From JAUSIK01 sp964547875 (GTDB lineage: Archaea > Nanobdellota > Nanobdellia > Pacearchaeales > GW2011-AR1), in contig CAZJPE010000001.1 in NCBI GenBank assembly GCA_964547875.1, positions 62,001 to 126,000 of the forward strand: a stretch of DNA of 64,000 nt. The letters run 5' to 3'. The notes below the pieces were generated by a model. It made no database searches and was not told the origin of the DNA. It saw only the letters and a program-made list of their open reading frames with translations. The translations under genes were made by a program, and so were the position numbers. Every line of letters starts with the position of its first letter. The first letter of the stretch is position 1. This document shows, one piece after another, positions 14,217 to 24,200 of this stretch.

Positions 14217-17180
14217 ATGACAGAAAGAAAATTAATTAAATTTATTTTGTCTAGTTTTATAATAGTTGTTTTAGTATTTTCTATTCCCGGAGTTATTGCC
14301 CCCTCACATCCTGATAATATAGATTTTATAATAGAAGATGTCGATACTATTATATATTATGAATGTGGAAGTATTGATGGCGCAATTGCTTCTTCAATTT
14401 CACATGACATGGGGATTCCTTCTTTTTGTGGCGAACATGATTTGGTTCATGAAGATTTTTTAACTGAATTTAAAGATGATGGCTTATACGCAAATGTAAA
14501 TAGAGTTGTTATTCTCGGTGGCGAGGCTGTTGTTCCTAGTGAAGTTCAGCAGGTTTTAGATATACATGGAGAAGTTGTTGGAGGATATGATACTTATAGA
14601 ATAGAAGGAACAACTGCAACAGGAACTGCTGTTGAAGCTATTGAATATTTTTATGGTCCAGAGATGCTACAAGAAGTTACATTAGTTGCTTATGAAGGAG
14701 ATTCTAATTCTGATTACAATGAAGTTCTGCATTTAGCTGCAGAATCAGATGGAGGTATTATTATTCCTGTTCCATCTGATGCTAATGGTTTGCCTGCGGA
14801 GGTTGTTGAAACTTTAGATACAATTAACCCAGATGAAAGTATGACTATTAATATAATAGGAGATTTTGAGCAAGAAGCAATTGTAAAAGATGACATCCAA
14901 GAAATAGGAGCTGTAGTAGAAACAGAAATAGACGGAACTAATCCTGAGGTTGTTGAAGAGCAAGTAGAAGAGTTAGTAATAGAAAATATTCAGCCTGGAG
15001 AGTCAGTTGATATAGTTTATGTTGAAGAGGGAAGCCAGCCTCCTGTTGTGCAAGATGAAATAGTTATATTTTATACAGATGAAAATAATGATGGTATAGA
15101 TGACGAAAGCGGAAGCGCTTTAGACGACATTGGAGTAGGATTATATAATGAGTTAATTGAAAAAGGAGCAAGCGTAGATGATATTAAATGTACTGGCAGT
15201 CATACTTCTGTTTGGGCTGATTTTGAGGTAGAAATAGAGGGAAGAGGAGAGTTAGTTGAGGTGGTAGAATATACAAATGCAGAAGATTTAATTGGAATTG
15301 AGCTGACTACTGATAAGGAACAGGCGGAAGAGATTTCTAATGAATTTAAAGAAGAGGAAGATGAATGGGCAGAATTAGCAGAACAGCATAAGGCAGAATT
15401 TGGAGCAGCACTGCCTTCTATGATTGAGCAGTTTAAGGCGTATTATATTGAAATAAAAGATACATTATCTCCAGAGGCTTTGGAACTAGCTAATAAAATA
15501 ATAGACGAGGGAAATAAAGGGGATTCTGTAGCGCAATGGCAATTAATGCATGCTTTTGCTAATTCTTATGAGCATGAAGAATACGTTGAGAATTGCCATA
15601 CTGATGAGGCTTGCAGAAACGAACATGTAGAGATGGAATATTTGAATACTGAAGATGCTCTTGTTGAATTTGTTGGAACTGATAGGGCTGGAGAAATTAC
15701 TAATTTAGATTTTGGAACTAAGGTTAAATTATTGGGGATGGATGATTTTGTCCCTCCTACGCCTGAAGAAGAAAGTGCGTTTAAGGCAGATATAACTGAA
15801 ATCTTAGCAACCGGAGCAAGCATAGAGAGTTTACCAGCTGAATATGTTAATGAAGTTAAGGGAGAGGCTTATTCTATATATGCTGAAGAATTGAAGAGCG
15901 AATATGAGGCAGCCGGTAGGACAACTGAAGCAGCTGCTTTAACTCCTGAAGAAGTAGCGAGAATATTTGATGATAGATTAGTTGTTGAGAGTGAGGCTTA
16001 TTTGTCTGGACTTGTAAGCCATGAAGATTTTGCAGACCCTGCTAAGAGGGCAGAGACTATGGCAAAGATGGAGAGTATTCATAGCGAATTTGAGAGCAAA
16101 GGCGTTACAGAAAATTATTATTTGACACCTGAATATTGGAAAGAGGCTTATAATAAATATACTACAGATGGGACTTTGCCAGAGAATTTTGTTAAAGAAT
16201 GCGAAGCAGCTGTATCTAGTTATAGGACATGGGAAGAAGCTTATCCAGGGGTTTCTTATGATCCTCGTGACTCATTCTATAATGCAAAGACCGGACAGTT
16301 TAGTTATACAGATCATGAAAATAGGGTTGTGTCAGGAGTTTATGACGGAACTGAAGGAACTTACACATTTACTAATGAAAATGGCGAATTAGTGCAGGGA
16401 ACTGATGTAGGAGAGGTGAATAAGTATACAGGCGATTATGGAGGATGGACTTTTGATAAAAGCTCTGGCTCATGGAAAGGACCAGGCGGAGAGACATATA
16501 TACCCCCATCTGTTTATAATCCTGTTACAGGAACATATGATTACCACCCTTCTTCAGGCGAACATAGCGATGTCGATGGTTATATTTATCAATGGGGAAG
16601 CAAGGGACTTTCTGGAGGAATTTATACTGGGCCAGGCTCGGCATGGACTGCTCCTGAAGGATGGACACAGAGTTCTGATGGAACATGGACAAGTTCTGAT
16701 GGACAGACATATTCTGCAAGCACATCTTATTATAGTCATTCTGGCAGCGAAGGATTTAAGAGCAGTGGAGAGGTATGGACACAGAGTTCTGATGGAACAT
16801 GGACAAGTTCTGGAGGAGCAACTTATTCTGGCTATCACGATAGTGGATCTTATAGTTATGTTTCTCCTTCTGGCGAGAGTTATAGTGGAGGAACATATAG
16901 TGGTAGCGAAACCGGGACATATGGCCCAGCAGCAGGTACAACACAGATAGATCCCTCGGGAAATACATGGACACAGAGTTCTGATGGAACATGGACAAGT
17001 TCTACTGGGGAAACATCTAGTGTGGGAACATCTACTGGAGGAACAACAACATCCGGGACGACAGATAGTGGAGGTGGATCTGCTCCTAGCGGTGGGGATG
17101 GTGGCGGTGGAATGACAGGACATGCAATATATGACTCTTCGTTAACAAGAAGCTGGTTAGGTAGATGGCTTTTGGGCTAA
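14217..17180 (+). CDS. Large secreted surface protein, cell-wall-binding-repeat-like with Ser/Gly/Trp repeats
   Basis: The 987-aa protein starts with a signal peptide (LIKFILSSFIIVVLVFSIPG). The N-terminal ~270 residues resemble cell-wall-binding repeat 2 / S-layer domains (IDGAIASSISHDMG, NRVVILGGEAVVPSEVQ). The middle is acidic and helical. The last ~280 residues are low-complexity Ser, Gly, Thr and Tyr repeats, including three copies of WTQSSDGTWTSS. The extreme C-terminus has TGHAI, then a short hydrophobic end that may sort or anchor the protein. It is probably a cell-surface or S-layer-associated protein. A ribosome site (AGAGG) precedes the ATG. Confidence 0.75.
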   Translation: MTERKLIKFILSSFIIVVLVFSIPGVIAPSHPDNIDFIIEDVDTIIYYECGSIDGAIASSISHDMGIPSFCGEHDLVHEDFLTEFKDDGLYANVNRVVILGGEAVVPSEVQQVLDIHGEVVGGYDTYRIEGTTATGTAVEAIEYFYGPEMLQEVTLVAYEGDSNSDYNEVLHLAAESDGGIIIPVPSDANGLPAEVVETLDTINPDESMTINIIGDFEQEAIVKDDIQEIGAVVETEIDGTNPEVVEEQVEELVIENIQPGESVDIVYVEEGSQPPVVQDEIVIFYTDENNDGIDDESGSALDDIGVGLYNELIEKGASVDDIKCTGSHTSVWADFEVEIEGRGELVEVVEYTNAEDLIGIELTTDKEQAEEISNEFKEEEDEWAELAEQHKAEFGAALPSMIEQFKAYYIEIKDTLSPEALELANKIIDEGNKGDSVAQWQLMHAFANSYEHEEYVENCHTDEACRNEHVEMEYLNTEDALVEFVGTDRAGEITNLDFGTKVKLLGMDDFVPPTPEEESAFKADITEILATGASIESLPAEYVNEVKGEAYSIYAEELKSEYEAAGRTTEAAALTPEEVARIFDDRLVVESEAYLSGLVSHEDFADPAKRAETMAKMESIHSEFESKGVTENYYLTPEYWKEAYNKYTTDGTLPENFVKECEAAVSSYRTWEEAYPGVSYDPRDSFYNAKTGQFSYTDHENRVVSGVYDGTEGTYTFTNENGELVQGTDVGEVNKYTGDYGGWTFDKSSGSWKGPGGETYIPPSVYNPVTGTYDYHPSSGEHSDVDGYIYQWGSKGLSGGIYTGPGSAWTAPEGWTQSSDGTWTSSDGQTYSASTSYYSHSGSEGFKSSGEVWTQSSDGTWTSSGGATYSGYHDSGSYSYVSPSGESYSGGTYSGSETGTYGPAAGTTQIDPSGNTWTQSSDGTWTSSTGETSSVGTSTGGTTTSGTTDSGGGSAPSGGDGGGGMTGHAIYDSSLTRSWLGRWLLG
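16662..17003 (+). repeat. Three identical 36-bp coding repeats
   Basis: The same 36-bp unit, beginning TGGACACAGAGTTCTGATGG, occurs at 16662-16697, 16776-16811 and 16968-17003. It encodes WTQSSDGTWTSS each time. Exact DNA identity, with divergent sequence between copies, suggests recent duplication or gene conversion. Confidence 0.85.
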
Positions 17181-17301
17181 GAATAAACAATTAGATGTTA
17201 CAGGTCTGTTTTTAGCTATCAAATAAATGGTGCAAAAATTTATAAACTATTATTTTAATCATATTCTAATTAAACAAACCAATGAAGTTTATACTGAGGA
17301 A

Positions 17302-17613
17302 ATGACAGACTTCTATAGAATCGTTGAAGAAGCCAGAAAGACCGGCAAGATTGACAAGGGAACTAACGAGGTTACCAAAGCAATTGAGCTTGGAGTAGCA
17401 AAGGCAGTATTTTATGCGGCAGATGTTTCCCCTAAAGAGATTATTACCCATCTGCCAGCGCTATGCAAGGAAAAAGGCATTCCGTGCGTTCAAGTTGACT
17501 CTAAGCAAAAGCTTGGAATTGCTGCAGGGATTTTAGTTGGAACAGCTTCTGTTGCCATTATTAATGCAGGCTCAACAGACAAAGATATTGCGCATTTAAA
17601 GGAAAAGAAATAA
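17302..17613 (+). CDS. rpl7ae: Ribosomal protein L7Ae
   Basis: The protein (about 103 aa) contains KGTNEVTKAIELGVAKAV and the VQVDSKQKLGIAAG segment of L7Ae, a kink-turn RNA-binding protein of the large subunit, box C/D and H/ACA RNPs and archaeal RNase P. I chose the ATG at 17302: a strong TATA box (TTTATAAAC, near 17238-17246) lies inside the longer frame starting at 17227, and GAGGAA precedes 17302. It heads an operon with S28e and L24e. Confidence 0.9.
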   Translation: MTDFYRIVEEARKTGKIDKGTNEVTKAIELGVAKAVFYAADVSPKEIITHLPALCKEKGIPCVQVDSKQKLGIAAGILVGTASVAIINAGSTDKDIAHLKEKK

Positions 17614-17614
17614 G

Positions 17615-17881
17615 ATGGTATCTGACTTGACTAAAAAATTTGATGGAAATTCATTAGCGAGTATAGGAAATATTCTTAATGCTAAATTTAGTATCGCTGA
17701 TCATAGAAAATTTCATGAACTAAGACTAAGAAATGATAATAAAGTAATTGGCATTTTAACAGGTTGCTCTAGGACAGGTATTTCAAGAGAAAGCTTTGCT
17801 CACAGGAAAAATATTGTTGAATGTTATCTTGCTTATGACTCTAAGGGTAATTATTTAGGAGGTTTAGAGTCATTATTTTAA
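17615..17881 (+). CDS. Hypothetical protein (88 aa) inside the ribosomal operon
   Basis: It begins one base after the L7Ae stop and ends six bases before S28e, so it must be co-transcribed with them. The protein is mixed alpha/beta (NKVIGILTGCSRTGISRES) with no membrane helix or known motif. The tight spacing supports a real gene. Archaeal rpl7ae-rps28e operons normally lack it. Confidence 0.6.
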   Translation: MVSDLTKKFDGNSLASIGNILNAKFSIADHRKFHELRLRNDNKVIGILTGCSRTGISRESFAHRKNIVECYLAYDSKGNYLGGLESLF

Positions 17882-17887
17882 TTAAAA

Positions 17888-18178
17888 ATGGCAAAGCAAC
17901 AAAAAGGAACTAAGGACAAAGCATCTGAAGGAAAAAGCAGCATTGAAAGATTTACCAGCGGAGAGGCTGTCAATGCTTTAGTTGAAGAATTCGTCGGAAG
18001 AACAGGAGGAAGAGGAGAAGTAACGCAAGTAAAAGTAAAAGTTCTAGATGGTAGAAATAAAGGCAAGAGCATGAGAAGGAATGTTAAAGGGCCTGTAAAA
18101 ATAGGAGATTTAGTAACATTAAGAGAGACTGAAATTGAAGCCAGAAGGATTAAGGGCATGATAGGAAGGAGCATGTAA
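17888..18178 (+). CDS. rps28e: Ribosomal protein S28e
   Basis: The 96-aa protein contains FVGRTGGRGEVTQVKVKV, MRRNVKGPVKIGD and TEIEARRIKG, the signature of S28e, a small-subunit OB-fold protein near the mRNA exit channel. An N-terminal extension (about 28 residues) is longer than the ~70-aa archaeal standard. It lies in the canonical L7Ae-S28e-L24e order, with an unknown gene on each side. Confidence 0.92.
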   Translation: MAKQQKGTKDKASEGKSSIERFTSGEAVNALVEEFVGRTGGRGEVTQVKVKVLDGRNKGKSMRRNVKGPVKIGDLVTLRETEIEARRIKGMIGRSM

Positions 18179-18179
18179 A

Positions 18180-18458
18180 ATGGCTCGAAAATCAAATAGA
18201 ATGATAGAAGGATATTTTGGTTTAAGTATAGATTTAGATGATTATCTTGTAATGAGAGATGGAGGAATATATGAATATTTTAGTAAAGATAGAACAAATG
18301 GATTTACTCTTGTTACGCCTATTAAAATGGCGCCCAATTATAAAAGTGAAATGGAATACCTAAGAAAGTTATTTACACAACGCGCATTAATATTGAGAGA
18401 ATTTGTTGATTATGAAAATAAAATAGAAGGATTTTCGTGGAGGATGCGAGAGAGATAA
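18180..18458 (+). CDS. Hypothetical protein (92 aa) inside the ribosomal operon
   Basis: The gene starts one base after the S28e stop and ends one base before L24e. The protein has a basic start, a beta-rich centre (DYLVMRDGGIYEYFSKD) and a basic helix at the end. I recognise no family. Placement in such a tight operon argues it is translated with the ribosomal proteins. Confidence 0.6.
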   Translation: MARKSNRMIEGYFGLSIDLDDYLVMRDGGIYEYFSKDRTNGFTLVTPIKMAPNYKSEMEYLRKLFTQRALILREFVDYENKIEGFSWRMRER

Positions 18459-18459
18459 A

Positions 18460-18639
18460 ATGGTGAAATGCGTGTTTTGCGGGAAAGACGAGTATGCTTT
18501 TAAGGGGCTTCATTTAATCAGGAATGACGGCACAATTAATTATTTTTGCTCAAGCAAATGCAGATTAAACGCTTTGAAATTAAAGCGGGACAAGCTTAAG
18601 GTCAAGTGGACAGCTGCTTTTAGAGAGAAGAAACGATAG
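18460..18639 (+). CDS. rpl24e: Ribosomal protein L24e
   Basis: This 59-aa protein begins MVKCVFCGKDEYAFKG and continues with NYFCSSKCRLNALKLKRD. The CxxC...CxxxC pattern is the L24e zinc ribbon. Length is normal. It ends the operon. The ndk and infB genes that usually follow in archaea are absent; gyrB follows instead. Confidence 0.93.
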   Translation: MVKCVFCGKDEYAFKGLHLIRNDGTINYFCSSKCRLNALKLKRDKLKVKWTAAFREKKR

Positions 18640-18786
18640 AGAGTTACATAGATTAGACGATATTTTATTAATAATTATTGACTTGCCAATAGTTTTTATT
18701 TGATTAGGCATTAATCTTAGAAACTAGGAAACTTTAAGAGTAAAGTAAGGTAAACTTCGTTTATCGACGATAAAACTGGGTAAAGG

Positions 18787-18794
18787 TTTATAAA
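18787..18794 (+). promoter_or_regulatory. gyrB TATA box
   Basis: TTTATAAA lies about 35 bases before the gyrB ATG, giving a short 5' leader. The ~190 bases between L24e and gyrB hold no other gene that I can see. Confidence 0.55.
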
Positions 18795-18827
18795 TGGGAT
18801 TGAATTTTTGATTTATCAAAGATAAAA

Positions 18828-20717
18828 ATGACAGACAAAAAAGATTATTCTGCAGAGAAGATTCAAGTATTAGAGGGGCTTGAAGCAGTTCGCAAACGTC
18901 CTGCTATGTATATAGGCAGCACTGGCAAGAGTGGATTGCATCACCTAGTTTACGAAGTTGTTGATAATTCTGTTGACGAGGCAATGGTTGGATATTGTAC
19001 AGAGATTGAAGTTATCTTGAATAAAGACGGAAGCGTGACTGTTATTGATAATGGTAGAGGCATTCCAGTTGATGTACATCCCATTTATAAAAGGCCTGCT
19101 TTAGAAATTGTCGTGACTAAATTACATGCTGGCGGGAAGTTTGACAAAGGAGTATATAGTGTATCAGGAGGCTTGCATGGAGTTGGAATAAGCGTAGTTG
19201 CTGCTTTATCCAAGCACATGGAAGTTATTGTAAAAAGAGGGGGCAAGAAATACAAGCAAGAATATAAAATCGGAAAGCCATTATATGACGTAAAAGTTGT
19301 TGGAGAGTCTTCAAAAGACGAGAGAGGGACAGAGGTTAGTTTTCTTCCTGATGATAGCATTTTTTCTGTTAGCAAATTTGATTTTTCTGTCTTAGAGACA
19401 AGATTTAGAGAGATTGCCTTTTTGAATAAAGGATTGAAAATAATTTTGAAGGATGAAGCAACTGAAAAAAAAGAGGTATTTTGCTATGAAGGAGGCATTG
19501 TAGAATTTGTCAAATGGCTTAACAAGTCAAAGGAGTCTTTGCATAAAGCTATTTATTATTTAAAAGAAGACAGCGGAGTTATAGTTGAGTGCACTGTTCA
19601 GTACAATTCTGGCTATCAAGAGAATGTTTTGGGATTTGTAAACACAATTAACACAGTAGAGGGGGGAACTCATATTATTGGCTTTAAGACTGCTTTGACA
19701 AGAGCGATTAATGATTATGCAAATAAGAATAAATTGCTTAAGGATGGAAATTTAACTGGAGATGATGTCCGCGAGGGATTGACTGCTATTATTTCTACTA
19801 AAGTTCCAGAGCCGCAATTTGAGGGGCAGACAAAGACTAAATTAGGGAATAGCGAAATTAAAGGAATTGTTGATAAGATAAGCATGGCGGCTTTATCTGA
19901 ATTTTTTGAGGAAAATCCTCCTATTGCAAGAAGGATTGTTAATAAAGCATTAGAGGCGCAGAAAGCAAGAGATGCTGCGAAAAAAGCTAAAGAGCTAGTT
20001 AGGAGAAAGAGCGCATTTGGAGGGGGAGGTTTGCCTGGCAAATTAGCTGATTGCTCTGATAAAAAAGCTGAGAATACAGAATTATTTATTGTTGAGGGAG
20101 ATAGCGCAGGAGGTTCGGGGAAACAGGCAAGAAATAAAGAAAATCAAGCTATACTGCCTTTGAAAGGAAAGATATTAAATGTGGAGAAAGCAAACGCTGT
20201 GAAAGTATTGAGCAATGAAGAAATTTCTTCATTGATTACTGCAATCGGGACAAGCATGGGCGAGCAGTTTGACATAACAAAATTAAGATATTCAAAAATA
20301 ATTATTATGACTGATGCTGATGTTGACGGGGCGCATATTAGGACTTTGTTGTTGACTTTTTTCTACAGATTTGTGCCTGACTTGGTTAAGAATGGAAATA
20401 TCTACATTGCTGTCTCGCCTTTGTATAGAGTGAGAAAGAGAGGAGACCATTATATTTATTCTGACGAAGAGCTTAAGGAGATTAAGCAGAAGCTAGGGCA
20501 TAATATTGACGTGCAGAGGTTTAAGGGACTTGGTGAGATGAATCCCCAGCAATTATGGGAGACAACTATGAATCCCAGAACAAGATTGCTGAAAAAAGTA
20601 ACTGTTGAAGACGCTGCGCTGGCAGACGAGGTATTTTCAAGATTAATGGGCGATGATGTTGAAGCGCGCAGGCAGTTTATTGCTTCTCGCGCGCATGAAG
20701 CAGAGGTGGATATTTGA
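18828..20717 (+). CDS. gyrB: DNA gyrase subunit B
   Basis: The 629-aa ATPase subunit has the GHKL fold (EVVDNSVDEA, DNGRGIPVD, GGLHGVGISVV), the TOPRIM motif EGDSAGGS (residues 423-430) and DADVDG (496-501), and a C-terminal RFKGLGEMNPQQLWETTM segment. With GyrA it introduces negative supercoils. Length fits the short GyrB form without the long insertion of enterobacteria. It heads a three-gene operon with an unknown gene and gyrA. Archaeal gyrases are of bacterial origin by transfer. Confidence 0.96.
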   Translation: MTDKKDYSAEKIQVLEGLEAVRKRPAMYIGSTGKSGLHHLVYEVVDNSVDEAMVGYCTEIEVILNKDGSVTVIDNGRGIPVDVHPIYKRPALEIVVTKLHAGGKFDKGVYSVSGGLHGVGISVVAALSKHMEVIVKRGGKKYKQEYKIGKPLYDVKVVGESSKDERGTEVSFLPDDSIFSVSKFDFSVLETRFREIAFLNKGLKIILKDEATEKKEVFCYEGGIVEFVKWLNKSKESLHKAIYYLKEDSGVIVECTVQYNSGYQENVLGFVNTINTVEGGTHIIGFKTALTRAINDYANKNKLLKDGNLTGDDVREGLTAIISTKVPEPQFEGQTKTKLGNSEIKGIVDKISMAALSEFFEENPPIARRIVNKALEAQKARDAAKKAKELVRRKSAFGGGGLPGKLADCSDKKAENTELFIVEGDSAGGSGKQARNKENQAILPLKGKILNVEKANAVKVLSNEEISSLITAIGTSMGEQFDITKLRYSKIIIMTDADVDGAHIRTLLLTFFYRFVPDLVKNGNIYIAVSPLYRVRKRGDHYIYSDEELKEIKQKLGHNIDVQRFKGLGEMNPQQLWETTMNPRTRLLKKVTVEDAALADEVFSRLMGDDVEARRQFIASRAHEAEVDI

Positions 20718-20719
20718 CT

Positions 20720-21283
20720 ATGAAATGTGAAAATATGGACGAAAGAGAGATTAGAGATAGAGTGAAGGATGCAGTAGATTATCTAGCTCCAAATTTCGAT
20801 TTAAAGAAAAGTAGCATAACTACTCTTGATGTTTTAATAATGTCTCTTCCTAGACATAATTATGCCACTTTTAATGATCTAGCGCACATTCTTTGTTTTG
20901 ATCTTGAGCAATTTTTATATGATACCTCTCAAACAGATTGTCAAAATGATATATTAAATCTTATATGTGGGGAAGAAGCAGCGCATTATTTAGATTTAAA
21001 TAGCTCGGGAGATATTTATAAAGTTATTTTACTTGAGTCTTGTAAAACAGCCAGATTTGTTTCAGAAACAATTGGGCATTATGGGGGACTAATTTATTCT
21101 AATAAGGATATTAATTCTTGTTTTTTCGGTTTAGACGCTAGAGCCCCAGGAGTTATAGGAGAGGCTTATAAATCTGCAGATAAAATTTTTGAGACTTATA
21201 GAGCAGAAAGGTTTAGAGATATTGTTCAAATAAATAATTTAATTAAACGATATGAAAAAATTGGAGAGCTAATGGGAAAATAA
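20720..21283 (+). CDS. Hypothetical protein between gyrB and gyrA (187 aa)
   Basis: The ATG at 20720 lies two bases after the gyrB stop, and the gene ends one base before gyrA. The protein is helical and acidic, without membrane helix (ITTLDVLIMSLPRHNYATF, GEEAAHYLDL, FRDIVQINNLIKRYEKIGEL). I do not recognise it. The tight placement inside a gyrase operon suggests co-expression, possibly an accessory or regulatory role. That is inference. Confidence 0.6.
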   Translation: MKCENMDEREIRDRVKDAVDYLAPNFDLKKSSITTLDVLIMSLPRHNYATFNDLAHILCFDLEQFLYDTSQTDCQNDILNLICGEEAAHYLDLNSSGDIYKVILLESCKTARFVSETIGHYGGLIYSNKDINSCFFGLDARAPGVIGEAYKSADKIFETYRAERFRDIVQINNLIKRYEKIGELMGK

Positions 21284-21284
21284 A

Positions 21285-24200
21285 ATGACAGAAGAAAATA
21301 ACGAAAAGAAAATTGACGAAGCGATTGAGGAAAAGGAAAGAGAGAGAAGGAAGAAGGACATGATTGAGAATGGCGTTCAGGGAACTGAAATAGTTGAGGA
21401 GATGGAAAAATCTTACATTGATTATGCGATGTCTGTGATTGTGCAAAGGGCGCTGCCTTCTGTTGAAGATGGCTTGAAACCAGTGCATAGAAGAATTTTG
21501 TATTCAATGGAGCAGCTTGGGCTTGATGCTTCAAAGCCTACAAAAAAATCTGCTACTATTGTAGGAGATGTTATTGGAAAATATCATCCTCATGGAGACA
21601 TTGCTGTTTATGATGCGCTTGTTAGATTAGCGCAGGATTTTTCTTTGCGCTATCCTCTTGTGCATGGGCAAGGAAATTTTGGCTGCTTCACAGCAGATAC
21701 AAAAGTTAAACTTGCTGATGGCAGAGATTTATCTTTTATTGAGTTGATTGAAGAAAACAATAATGGGAAAAGGAATTTCACATTTACAATAGATAATGGC
21801 ATTGTTAAAATAGCAGAAGTAAAAAATCCTAGAATGACTAAAAAAAATGCAGAGATTATGAAAGTTTTTCTTGATAATGGTCAGGAAATCAAATGTACAT
21901 TAAATCATTTATTTATGTTAAAGGATGGAAGCTATAAAGAAGCAAGAAATCTAAAATCTGGGGACTCGTTGATGCCTCTTTATACGAAACTATCTACTGA
22001 AACTGACAGCCTAAAGAATCCAAAAACCATTGGCTATTCGATGATATTTCAGCCAAAATTAAAATCTTGGAATTTTATTCATATATTGGCTGATGAGTGG
22101 AATTTAGATAATAAAATATATGCAGTAAATTCTGGCAGAATAAGACATCACATTGATTTTAATAAGTTAAATAATAATCCTATAAATATCAAAAGAATGC
22201 ATTGGAAAGAGCATTGGCAGACACATTACAATTTAACTTCTTCAAGACATAAAAATGATTTAGATTATAGAAAGAAATTGGAAGAGGGAAGGAGAAGGTT
22301 TTGGAGCGACGCTAAAAATCGAGAAGTTTATTCTCAAAGAATGACTGAAAGAAATTTAGAGAATTGGAAAAAAAGCAGTTATAGAGAAGAAAAACGCATT
22401 CAACTTAGTGAAATTAATAAAAAATATTTTAAAGAGAATCCAGAAGCTATAGAAATAATAAGAAAAAGAGCTTCTATAACTATGAAAAAAATGTGGGAAA
22501 TTCCAAGATATAAAGAACTTTTTCATGAAAAAATTGTCGCTTCTAATAAAAATAGAAAATCAAATCTAACTGGAAAAAAGAAATTTTTAAAGATATGTAA
22601 TTATTTGCTGACTAAGAATTTACCATTAACAAAAGAAAATTTTGAAAATATTAGACAAAATATTTTTGGAATAAAAAGCTTTACCAGTTGGAATCATGGA
22701 ATTAAAAAACATTTTAATGGAGATAAAAATTTAATTTTAAATGAATTAAATGGGAATCATAAGGTTGTAGATATAGAATTTATCAATCAACATACTAGCG
22801 TTTACGATCTAACAATTGATGATACGCATAATTTTGCCCTTTCGGCAGGGATTTTTGTGCATAATTCATTAGACGGAGATTCAGCTGCAGCCTATAGATA
22901 TACAGAAGCACGATTGAGTAAAATCTCTCAAGAGCTTTTGGCAGACATTGACAAAGAAACTGTCAAGATGAATCCGAATTTTGATAATTCTACAAAAGAA
23001 CCAGAGACATTGCCTGCTAAACTGCCTAATCTCTTACTAAATGGGGCGACTGGAATAGCAGTCGGCATGGCTACTAACATACCTCCGCATAATTTGATAG
23101 AGTTGTGCGATGCTATTATTGCGTATATTGACAATTCAGATGTCAGTATAGATGAACTTTTGCAGATTGTTAGAGGACCTGATTTTCCAACTGGAGGACA
23201 TGCAATGGGGCCTGGAATTTTAGAGATGTACAAAACAGGAAAAGGAAGGATAGTCATGAGAGCTAGAACCTCAATAGAGGAGAAAAAGGGAAGAGAAAAC
23301 ATAATTGTTACAGAGATTCCTTATATGGTTAACAAGGCAGAGCTGGTTAAGGATATTGCGAGGCTTGCAAGCGAGAAGAGATTGTCTGACATTTCTGACA
23401 TATGGGATGAATCTGCAAAGGGAAAGATAAGAATTGTTATCGAATTGAAGAAAGGCGTTGATTCAAAATATACGATAAACAGATTATACAAATTGACTAA
23501 TATGCAGACTAATTTTGACGCTAATGTTTTAGCCTTGGTTGGCAAACAGCCGAGAGTGCTGAATTTGAGGGATGTTATTGTTGAGTATGTTAAATACAGA
23601 AGAATGATTGTTACTAATAGAAGTAAGTTTGAATTGAAGAAAGCAGAAGATAGATTAGAAATTGTTCTCGGATTATTGATAGCCTTAAAGAATATAGATA
23701 GCATTGTTGAGCTTATAAAAAAGAGCAAGACAGTCAGCGAAGCGCATGAAGGGCTTATGAAGAAATTTGATTTTAGCGACAGACAGGCAAGGGCTGTTTT
23801 AGAGACGAAATTGCAGCAGCTTACTTCATTAGAGCACACAAAATTAAAGGAAGAGGAGCAGAAGCTGAAAGAGACAATAGAATATCTGAAAAATGTTTTG
23901 GGCTCTGACAAAGAGATTTTGAAAATTATCAAGAAAGAGGTTAATGAGCTGAAGAAGGAATATGGAGATGAGAGGAGGACTAAGATCGTGAGAAAGATTG
24001 ATGAAATTTCTGAAGGCGACTTGATTGAGAAAAAAGACGTTGTTGTTATGCTGACAAATTCTGGATATATCAAGAGAGTTGATCTTAAGACTTATAAAGA
24101 GCAGAAAAGAGGAGGGGCAGGCGTTATGGGTACGGGATTAAAGGATGATGATTTTGTGAGAAAGATGATTAGCTGTTCAACTCATGATTATTTGCTGTTC

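Noticed and set aside
16662..17003. Evenly repeated 36-bp units that could suggest a CRISPR array
   Set aside because: The units keep the surface-protein reading frame, spacers are unequal, and no cas gene is present.
16438..17123. Long open frames on both strands within the surface-protein gene
   Set aside because: They arise from the repetitive Ser/Gly/Thr coding region, have odd Cys/Ser or His-rich compositions and no ribosome site; shadows of the 987-aa gene.
17227..17301. Longer start for L7Ae at 17227
   Set aside because: A TATA box lies inside this stretch and the extra residues do not resemble L7Ae; the ATG at 17302 fits better.
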